A stretch of 15,004 nt of DNA from an uncultured Pseudomonadota bacterium (GTDB taxonomy: Bacteria > Pseudomonadota > Gammaproteobacteria > Burkholderiales > Burkholderiaceae): contig CAMLIZ010000115.1 of NCBI GenBank assembly GCA_946480245.1, positions 1 to 15,004 of the forward strand. Direction: 5' to 3'. The translations under genes were made by a program, and so were the position numbers. The notes beneath the pieces are model-generated. The model ran no database searches and was not told the DNA's origin. It worked only from the letters and a program-made list of their open reading frames with translations. Below, in pieces: positions 1-7,500 of this stretch. Numbering within the stretch: position 1 is the first letter of the stretch; each line of letters begins with the position of its first letter.

Positions 1-90
1 AGTGGGTGCGGCGGGTCCGGCCGGCGCCGCACCCGCTCCCGCGGCAGGGGCTGCGCCGGCCGCGGGAGCAGCGCCTGCCGCGCCCGGTGC
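1..90 (-). repeat. Ala/Pro/Gly low-complexity coding repeat
   Basis: On the minus strand the last codons seen in the DUF4157 gene encode near-repeats of the unit GAAPAA (for example [13 protein letters not shown]). This looks like a flexible linker between the N-terminal DUF4157 region and whatever C-terminal domain lies beyond the window edge. At DNA level the tract contains a perfect 11-base inverted repeat, listed separately. Confidence 0.7.
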
Positions 91-1179
91 CGGGCAGTCG
101 TCCGGCTCCGGTGCGTCTTCTTCGCCGGCGTCGCTGGTCTGCTCCTCCACCTGCGTGGGCTCGGGGTTCGGCGGGGTCTCTTCGGGTTCCTCGGCCGGCT
201 GGTCGGAGGGCGCGTCGTAGCAGCGCGGGGTGCCGCCGCCGCTGCAACGGCCGGTGGGCGACGCGCCGGCCGGGGCGCTGGGGCCGGCAGCGCTGCCACC
301 TGCATCGGCTTGCGGGCCGTCGGCAGCGGGGTCGGCCGGGGTGTCGGCGGCCGCGGGGGGTGGCGCGGGCGTCTGTGCTGCGGGAGCGGGAGGGGGTGCG
401 CCGCCGCCTTCGCTGCCGGCGCCTGCGCCAGGCGCTTCGTCCGCCAGCGGCGCGTCCTCGAACAGGCGCGCGGCGTTGACGTCCAGGTCCATCTGCACGG
501 CCTCGTCCTGCGCGCGGCCGGCACAGGTGGGGCAGGTGCCGCCGCAGGCGCACTGATGCTGCAGCGCGGGGCGTGATTCGGCGGTGGCGGGCGTGTCGTC
601 GAGCAGGTGCTCGGCGGAGCGCCCGGAGGCCACGCGCTCGGCCACCGCGTCGGCCTGACGCTCGTAGCGGTCGCCGGGTTGGCCGACACCGCCCTTCAGC
701 TGCACGCCGCGCCGCTGCTGCACCGTGTGCGCCGCCTCGTGCGCGGCCAATCGCAGGTCGGGCGGGCTGCGGAAGCCCACGCGCCGGCCCAGCGTGTAGG
801 CGCGTGCGCCCATGCGCTCGGAGGCGGCGGCTGCCGAGCCACCGACCTCGGCGCGCACGTCGGAGATGTCGTGCCGGCCGAAGGCGGCCTGGATCTGCGC
901 CGCGCCGGGCAGCGGCTGGCTGGCCTGCGCCACGCCTTGCGCCGCGTCCTGGTGCAGCGCCTTCGGCGCCGCGCTGCCGGCAGCGTCGCCCTCATGCTGC
1001 AAGGCCTGCGCACGTTCGTCTTCGGCGGCGTCGCAGCGGTCGCACTGGCGCTGCAAGGCACCCAGGTGGGCCGGCAGGCCGGGCGCGGAGGGCTGCGCGT
1101 CGTGGGTGGCGCCGGGGCCGCGCTCGGGTGACGGGCTGGCTTGCTCCTTGCGCGGGACGAGGGCGTGCGCCGGGGCCAT
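1..1179 (-). CDS. DUF4157 (eCIS core) protein, partial, 3' end off the left edge
   Basis: Translating the minus strand from the ATG at 1179 gives 393 codons with no stop before the window edge. Residues about 95-185 match the DUF4157/eCIS core domain: [17 protein letters not shown], then [13 protein letters not shown], then [10 protein letters not shown] with an HExxH zinc-type motif at 147-151, then [15 protein letters not shown], whose E173 or D177 could be a further metal ligand. A Cys pair (C46, C49) lies before the domain and a [10 protein letters not shown] cluster (C210, C212, C216, C219) after it, suggesting a zinc knuckle. From about residue 230 the chain is low-complexity Ala/Pro/Gly with an acidic Glu/Asp/Pro patch. 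The family is found in eCIS loci, often on putative cargo proteins, and is a predicted metallopeptidase; activity here is inference. The ATG has AAGG 8 bases upstream and lies 14 bases past the ATPase stop. A TTG at 1197 overlapping that stop (TTGA) is an alternative start, beginning MSKAAP. Confidence 0.9.
   Translation of the reverse strand, partial: MAPAHALVPRKEQASPSPERGPGATHDAQPSAPGLPAHLGALQRQCDRCDAAEDERAQALQHEGDAAGSAAPKALHQDAAQGVAQASQPLPGAAQIQAAFGRHDISDVRAEVGGSAAAASERMGARAYTLGRRVGFRSPPDLRLAAHEAAHTVQQRRGVQLKGGVGQPGDRYERQADAVAERVASGRSAEHLLDDTPATAESRPALQHQCACGGTCPTCAGRAQDEAVQMDLDVNAARLFEDAPLADEAPGAGAGSEGGGAPPPAPAAQTPAPPPAAADTPADPAADGPQADAGGSAAGPSAPAGASPTGRCSGGGTPRCYDAPSDQPAEEPEETPPNPEPTQVEEQTSDAGEEDAPEPDDCPAPGAAGAAPAAGAAPAAGAGAAPAGPAAPT
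35..69. repeat. Perfect 11-bp inverted repeat inside the Ala/Pro tract
   Basis: GCTCCCGCGGC at 35-45 is the exact reverse complement of GCCGCGGGAGC at 59-69, with a 13-base loop. It would form a very stable GC-rich hairpin in DNA or mRNA. It lies in an open reading frame and has no T-tract on either side, so it is not a convincing terminator. It may be a chance product of alternating Ala, Pro and Gly codons. Confidence 0.55.
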
Positions 1180-1193
1180 GGGCGCTGCCTTGC

Positions 1194-3095
1194 TCAAAGC
1201 GCAGCCGGCACCTGGCGGCCGAGCTTGCGGTATTCGGCCTCCACGCCGCGCCGCAGCGCCGGCAGGTCCACCGGGCCGGCCGACAGTGCCGCGGCGGCCA
1301 GCGTGGCATTGCGGATGTGGCCGCCGGCCAAGTCGCAGCAGGCGGCCAGGCGGTTGACGTCGGCTGCGTCCAGCACGTGATGCGTGCCCAGGTGCGCCAG
1401 CCACAGCGCCCGGCGCTCCTCGGGGCCCGGCGCGGGGAAGTCGATGATCGCGTCGAGTCGGCGCGTGAAGGCGCTGTCGAAGCGCGCGCGGCTGTTGCTG
1501 GTGAGCACCGCGATGCCGTCGAAGGATTCGATGCGCTGCAGCAGGTAGTTGGTCTGCTGGTTGGCGAAGCGGTCGTTCGAGTCCTTCACGTCGGTGCGCT
1601 TGCCGAACAGCGCGTCGGCCTCGTCGAACAGCAGAACCACCTCGGCATGCTCGGCGCGCGCGAACAGCTGGGCCAGGTTCTTCTCGGTCTCGCCGATGTA
1701 CTTGCTGGCCACCGAGGCCAGGTCCACGCGGTACAGCGGCAGGCCCAGCCGCGTGGCCAGCCAGCCCACGGCGAGCGTCTTGCCGGTGCCCGAAGGGCCC
1801 ACGAGCAGCGCACGCACGCCGGGCCGGTAGCGCGTGCGCGCCGAGGGCCCGAGGCCGTGCGCCAGCGTCTCGCGGCGCTCGCAGCGCTGTTGCAGCGCCG
1901 CCAGCGCGGCGCGCAGCTCCGGCGACACCACCAATGCCTCGGTGGGCACGGCATCGGTGAGCAACTGCGCCAGCGTGCCCAGCTCGCCGGCGGCACCGGC
2001 GCGTGACGCCTCGCGCACGTGCGCCTCGCCGAAGCGCGCTTGGCCGGCCAGCTGCGCCGCGCGCTGCGCGGCACGCGCGAGATGGCCGATGTGCGCCGCG
2101 CTGTGGCGGTGCTGCTGCCCCAGCCGTTGCGCCTCGGCGGCCGGCAGATGGGCGGCCCACATCGCGCAGCGCTCCTCGGCGGTGGGTAGCGGCACATGCC
2201 ATGCCGGCACCGGATCGCCATCGCGCTCGAAGCTGCCTTCGAGTCCGCAGGCCAGCAACAGCGGCCCACGATAACCGGCCACTGCCGGCAGGGCGCGCGT
2301 CTCGCCCGGCGCCAGCTCCTGGCGCAGCACCGGCACGGCACGACGCAGCCACAGCCATGCGCCGGCACCGGGGGCCGGCGCCTCGTCGAAAGCCACCGGT
2401 TGGCGGCCCAGCGCCTGCGCCACCAGCGCGGCGGCCTGCAGGGCTTCGCGCGGGTGCCCGCTGCGCAGCGCCAGCACCGGCACGCCGTGCTCCAGCCCAT
2501 CGGCCTGGCGGGCCGCGGCCTCGCGCAGCGATGCAGGCAGGGGCGCAGGGGGCAGCGGCAACGGGTGCGCGCCGGGCCAGGTGCCGACGTGGCCGCGCAG
2601 CGCCAGTGCCAGCGGCACCGGCACATGGAAGGCCAGCTCGGGCAGCGGGCGCGATGCGGTCTCGAGCTGCAGCACGCCGGCGGCGCGTGCTGCGCCGTCG
2701 AGCAGCGCCGGCAGCACATCGGCCAGGCCCAGTACGTCGGCCACCGAATTCAACAGGCCGAGCGTGGGCCGCGCGCCACCTGCCGGCGCCTGCAGCCAGG
2801 CAACAACGCGGCTGAGCATCGGGTCGAACTCCACCGCCACGGCCAGCGCCAACGCGAGTGCTTCCACCGCGTTGAGCGACAGCTCGCACACCAGGCCATG
2901 CAGCAGCGTGTCCCCATCGGGTGGCGCGGCAAGCCACTGCGCCAGTGCGTCGCCGGTGACCTGCGCGCTCTCGGCCTGCAGCCAGTCGCGCTCCGCGCAG
3001 GCCGGCGCAGTGGCCAGCCGATCGGCCAGCGCTGCCAGCACCACGCGATGCAGCGCGGGCACCGTCTCAACCGGCAGTCGCAGCGGCGCGTTCAT
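1194..3095 (-). CDS. AAA+ ATPase of eCIS type (Cis15-like)
   Basis: This 633-aa protein has a C-terminal AAA+ module: Walker A GPSGTGKT at 433-440, Walker [13 protein letters not shown] with D491 and E492, sensor-1 Asn at about 534 (LTSNSRARF) and an arginine-finger-like FTRRLD at about 543-548. The pore-loop-like segment [15 protein letters not shown] follows Walker A, as in FtsH/Cdc48-type classical AAA domains. Residues 1 to about 400 are Ala/Leu-rich, mostly helical and not assigned. Related single-AAA ATPases (Afp15/Pvc15 type) are conserved in eCIS clusters and, in the Photorhabdus system, are implicated in cargo loading. The ATG at 3095 overlaps the stop of the preceding gene by four bases (ATGA), so the two are probably translationally coupled. 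The DUF4157 gene follows after 14 bases, consistent with a loading role for the ATPase, which is inference. Confidence 0.95.
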   Translation of the reverse strand: MNAPLRLPVETVPALHRVVLAALADRLATAPACAERDWLQAESAQVTGDALAQWLAAPPDGDTLLHGLVCELSLNAVEALALALAVAVEFDPMLSRVVAWLQAPAGGARPTLGLLNSVADVLGLADVLPALLDGAARAAGVLQLETASRPLPELAFHVPVPLALALRGHVGTWPGAHPLPLPPAPLPASLREAAARQADGLEHGVPVLALRSGHPREALQAAALVAQALGRQPVAFDEAPAPGAGAWLWLRRAVPVLRQELAPGETRALPAVAGYRGPLLLACGLEGSFERDGDPVPAWHVPLPTAEERCAMWAAHLPAAEAQRLGQQHRHSAAHIGHLARAAQRAAQLAGQARFGEAHVREASRAGAAGELGTLAQLLTDAVPTEALVVSPELRAALAALQQRCERRETLAHGLGPSARTRYRPGVRALLVGPSGTGKTLAVGWLATRLGLPLYRVDLASVASKYIGETEKNLAQLFARAEHAEVVLLFDEADALFGKRTDVKDSNDRFANQQTNYLLQRIESFDGIAVLTSNSRARFDSAFTRRLDAIIDFPAPGPEERRALWLAHLGTHHVLDAADVNRLAACCDLAGGHIRNATLAAAALSAGPVDLPALRRGVEAEYRKLGRQVPAAL

Positions 3096-4507
3096 GCGGC
3101 CTCACCGTAGTGGAAGGCCACCACGCGGCCATACCAGGGCAGCCAGCCGGGGTCGACGTCGAGCCCGGCGCGGCGCACGCGCAGGTCCGCGTCGGCGAGG
3201 CGGAAGTGCATGTCGAGGTGAGTGGCGCTGAGCGCCAGGCGCGCCGGGCGTTGCACGAGGCTGCGCAGGCCGATGCGCACGCTGCGGCGCAGGCAGTGCC
3301 GGCAGGCGGTGAGCCAGAGCGCAGCCTGTTCGTCGAAGGCTGTGGAGGGCGCCGCGGCAGGGGAGGCGGCGATGGCCCAAACCGGATCGTCGGCGGGTGC
3401 TGCAAGCCGGCGCAGCGCGGCTCGCAGCACGCTGGCGGTGAGCTGCGGATCGTCGCTGGCCTGCGGCAACCCGAGACGCTGCAGCAGTGGCAGCAGGAAC
3501 GGCAGGCCGCCGAAAGCGGTGGCAACAAGCCAGGCCGTGCCGATGGCCGTGGGGTGAGCAGGGTGCGCGGCGTCCGGCGAGGGAGCTTGCGTGGGGCTGC
3601 GAAGCGTCGCATCCACGGCCAGGCCGGTGCGCACGTGATCGGTGTGCTGCCGAAGGCCGGGTACCGCGGCCGCGCCCAGGTCGAGCGGAGCCGAGACTGC
3701 GGGCAGCTCCGTCGCAGCGGCACGCGCAGCACCGTGTGCCGCGGGGTCGTCGTCGAGCGGTGTCATGGGCAGGAGCACATACGGCGCCGGTGCATCGCCG
3801 CAATGGTGTGCAGGTACGGCGGCCATCGCGGTGGGCGCCGCCGGCAGCAACACCTGCAGCCAGTCCGGCCATGGCTCGCCCGTGCCGGGCTGGGGCGACT
3901 CGTGGGCCGCCGCTTCCGCGTCCGGCCTGTGCAGCTGCACGAAGGCGCGAGCGCCGAGCACGCGCTCGACCAGTGCCTTGCCTTCGTCGGCACCGAGGGC
4001 CCGCGCCAGCTCGGGCAGCGCGCCGGCCTGCCATAGCGCATGCAGCCACGCCGGCAAGGCGGCGCGTGCCTCGGGCCAGCCGGCGATTGCCCGTGCCATC
4101 TGGCGCAGGTTCGTGCCTGCCGAGTGCAGCGCGTCGAATTCCGGCACCGCCAGCGGCCAGTACCACGCGCTGCAGGGCCGGCCCTGCAGCAAGCGCGTCG
4201 CGAGCTGCACGCGCGCATCGAGCGCACTTGCAAAGCCGACGCAGTCGGCCGCATCGGCCGCGTCGCTGCCGGCCTGGACCGATCGCGCCTGCGCCTCGGC
4301 GCTGCGCTGCTCGATCAGGCGCGCCAAGGCCTGCGGCGAGACGCGCGGCGGGATGCGGCCGAGTGCGAGGCGGCGCACGACGAGCACGCGCGCGCCGTCG
4401 TCGCCCAGGCTGGCGCAGCGCAGTGCGTCCTCCATCGCGGGCAGCAGGCGGCGCACCGCGCCCTCGCTCGGAGCCCGAAGGCGCAGATGGCGCACGGTGC
4501 GGTCCAT
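3092..4507 (-). CDS. Conserved hypothetical eCIS-associated protein (tape-measure-like?)
   Basis: This 471-aa protein has no catalytic motif that I recognise. Residues about 18-70 (LLPAMEDALRCASL, then VLVVRRLALGRIPP) form a helix-strand start reminiscent of the N-terminus of CIS tape-measure-type proteins. The middle is helical, and the segment near 325-350 (GLPFLLPLLQRLGLP) is a hydrophobic helix pair like those in that family. The last 46 residues look well conserved, with LDMHFRLADADLRVRRAGLD followed by a DPGWLPWYGRVVAFHYG ending, suggesting a compact terminal domain. AAGG lies 6 bases before the ATG, only 9 bases after the 1654-aa gene, and the stop overlaps the ATPase ATG. Position next to the ATPase supports a CIS role. 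The tape-measure label is a weak inference, since true tape measures are often longer; an assembly or chaperone role is equally possible. Confidence 0.8.
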   Translation of the reverse strand: MDRTVRHLRLRAPSEGAVRRLLPAMEDALRCASLGDDGARVLVVRRLALGRIPPRVSPQALARLIEQRSAEAQARSVQAGSDAADAADCVGFASALDARVQLATRLLQGRPCSAWYWPLAVPEFDALHSAGTNLRQMARAIAGWPEARAALPAWLHALWQAGALPELARALGADEGKALVERVLGARAFVQLHRPDAEAAAHESPQPGTGEPWPDWLQVLLPAAPTAMAAVPAHHCGDAPAPYVLLPMTPLDDDPAAHGAARAAATELPAVSAPLDLGAAAVPGLRQHTDHVRTGLAVDATLRSPTQAPSPDAAHPAHPTAIGTAWLVATAFGGLPFLLPLLQRLGLPQASDDPQLTASVLRAALRRLAAPADDPVWAIAASPAAAPSTAFDEQAALWLTACRHCLRRSVRIGLRSLVQRPARLALSATHLDMHFRLADADLRVRRAGLDVDPGWLPWYGRVVAFHYGEAA

Positions 4508-4516
4508 GCGTGGCCT

Positions 4517-7500
4517 TCAGCGCGTGAACAGCGTGCGCTGCGCGGCGCCTGCCGCCAGGCTCACCATCGCGGTGTTGTCGAAGTGCACCCGCACGTCGTC
4601 GCCCAGGTCCACCTTGGCCTGCACGGTGTGGATCACGCGCGCCGACACCTCCACCGCGCCCAGGTCCTCCACCTGTGCGCGTGCCACCAGCGCGTTGTTG
4701 CGGTACAGCAGCGCCTGCATGCCCACGCGCAGCGCGCTGCCGTCGAGCACCGTGAGCGGTATGCGCACGCCCGGGCTGACGCCCGGCGTGGGGCGCGCCA
4801 GGCGGCCTTGCACGATGCGATCCACCGGTGCGTGGCTGGCCAGCAGCAGGCACATGCGCACCACGTCATTGACGAGCGCCACCGCCTGCGGCGCGGCGGG
4901 CTGGATCTGCGCGAACAGCCAGTCCACGTAGCTCTGCATGCGGCGGCGATCGACGTAGCCGATCTCGCCCCAGCGCGGCAAGCTGGCCAGGTTGCGCAGG
5001 TTGGGCGCGGCGTCGAACTCCGACAGCATCTCGGCCCATTGCAGGCGGATGGCCGGCAGCACGCCGGAGAACTCCGCATGCAGGCAGGCGGTGACGCTGC
5101 GCATGTTGTCCAGCTCGGCCGCTGCGGCGCGCGCCACGTCGGCGCGGCCGTGGCTGCCGTCGGCCAGGTCGGCGAAGCTGACCACGGCTTCGGCCTGCGT
5201 GCGCACGCCCTGCCAGGTAAGGCCGGTCAGCACGCGCAGGTCCAGCGCCTGCAAGGTGGCGATGCGTGGCGCCAGCGCCTCGGCCTGGCGCAGCGCTACC
5301 TGCGCGATGCCGGCGGCAAGCGGCGTGTTCAGGCCGAGCTGCTGCACCGCCAGCGGCGGCAGCGTGAGCCCGGCCACGGCACGCGCCTGCGCGCTGCCGA
5401 TCACACGCACCAGATGCTCGGTCTTGTCCAGCCGCTGCAGCAGCGGCGGCACGGCGACGAACCAGCGGCCCGGCGCCTCGCGCACCACGCGCAGCATGTC
5501 CAGCAGCGCGTCCGGCGCGTCCGGGTGCTCGCGCAGGCAGGCCGGCACGGCGGCCTCGAGCAGGCCCGGGTCCACGCTGTGCGTGGGCGTGGCCAGCAGG
5601 TTGTCGGCTTCGCGCGGGCGCATGTAGGCGATGAACTTCACCTGCTCGGCCAGCACCTTGGCGCGCCGCGTGTTGATGGCGGCGATGCGCTCGCTTTCCT
5701 CGGCCATCAGCGCACGCGCCACGCTCACGTCGTGGCGCGCCTCGGCCAGGCCGTCGCCCACCTGGCGCAGGCGGGCGTTCATCGCGTCGAGCTCGCTGCG
5801 CAGCGTCTGCAGCGTGCTGTCGCAGCGCGCCAGCGCGTCGCGGTAGATCGTGAGCCGCGCCTCCAGCTGGCGCAGCATCGCGATCGTGATGTCCGACAGG
5901 CTCACTGCCTGCGTGAACAGCGTGGCTTCGTCGAGCGTGTTGTCGCTCAGCGGCGGCGGCTTGGCCAGCGCGGCCTGCAGCGCCGCGTTGCCGCGAAAGT
6001 CGGCCAGCGCGCGCTGCTGGCCCGTCACGCCGTCGAGGAAGGGGTCGCCGGCCAGCCCGGGGATCTGGAAGTCCTGGAACAGCGCCGGCACCTCGCCGCT
6101 GTCTTCGGCTGCAAAGGCCTCCAGCAGTTGCAGCAGCGACATCACGGTGCGCTGCCGGTTCGCCAGCGCGTAGTTGCGCGCCTCGGGCGACGGCGGGTTC
6201 TTCAGCCGCTCGGCGATTGCCGTGGTGCGGATCTCCGACAGCCCGACCACCGGGTTGGCGTACACGATCGGCAGCGGCGCATTCGGCGGGCGTATCAGCA
6301 GCGCCTCGCTGGCCACGGCCTTGATGTCGAGCTGGCGCGTGGCCGCGGTGGCCACGCTGGCGGTGGCGGCCTTGTTGATGGCGATCGCCGCTGCATTGAA
6401 CGTGGCGCCCGCGGCCATGCCCGCCACACTGGCCGCGTGCGGCGTGGCCACTGCCGGCGCGGCGGCGGCGGCCTTCACCGACGAGATGTACTCCTTGATC
6501 TGCTGCTCCACGACGATCGCGCTGTCGGCGGTGGCCAGCGCGGCCAGCGCGGGCGACACGGCGAGCCGGCCGGCGTCGGTGGCGCTCATCGTGAGCTGGC
6601 GGATGCGGTGCATGTCGACCTGCATGTGCGCGAAGCCGAAGTCGGTGATGTCGTCGGCGCGATCGATGCGCGTGCGCAGGTAGTCCGCAAAGCCCGACAG
6701 CCCGCGCAGCAGCAGCTGCGACTGCTCGTGGCCCGAGAGCCTGCCGATCAGCGGGTCGCCCACCAGCTCGGTGTACACGCTCACCGTGCCGATGCGCGAC
6801 GACGGCGTGGGCGTGAGCACGCCCAGGTCGTGCTGCGCTTGCAGCTGCGCATTGAGGAACGGCGTGTACGGCGGCAGCGTGGTGTTGTCGGCGTTCACCG
6901 TCTTGGGCCACATCAGCTCGGGTGCGTGGCCGGCGGCTACCGGCGTGTGCACGAGGTCGCTGAACGCGACGGTGCCGTCGAAGGCCATCGTGATCACGCC
7001 GAACACCGACAGTCGCACGCCACCTTCGCCCACCGCGTTGGTGTCGGGCAGCTGCAGCGGCAGCTGCAGCCAGCTGCCCGAGCGCGGCAGCGCGCCGCCG
7101 CGCACCGTCTGCGCCTGCAGCGCCTCGAAGGCCGGGATCGCCTTGCGCAGCTCGGCCAGCCGGTTCTCGCCCCAGTAGGCGATGCGGAACTGCACGCTGG
7201 TGGTGGGCGTGTTGTCGGCCTTCAGCCCGCGGCACCACACGCCGATCCAGAGCGAGCGCGGCGGGTTCAGCTCATCGAGGTAGAGCCAGGTGCTCACGGT
7301 GTCGGTGGCGCCCTTGTCGATCACGGCCAGCGGCGAGGCGTCCTTGTTGAGCAGGGTGTGGCCGCGCCAGCCGCTGGCCTGCGGGTACACAAGGTTGAAG
7401 CCGCTGCCGGGCACGGCCAGCTTGGGCGCGGCGCCGCCGCCGGCATTGAAGATGTCGCCGCTGGCCGCCGCGCCCTGCAGCGCCGGCAGGCTGGGCACCA

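Noticed and set aside
35..69. Intrinsic terminator at the inverted repeat
   Set aside because: There is no T-rich run on either side, and the repeat lies inside an open reading frame.
351..362. Run of six G residues as a phase-variation tract
   Set aside because: The run is short and sits in a generally GC-rich Pro-coding region, where such runs are expected by chance.
573..2006. Plus-strand open frame of 477 codons
   Set aside because: It is antisense to the DUF4157 and ATPase genes, Arg/Ala-rich in its first part and without motifs, while the minus strand carries clear HExxH and Walker motifs.
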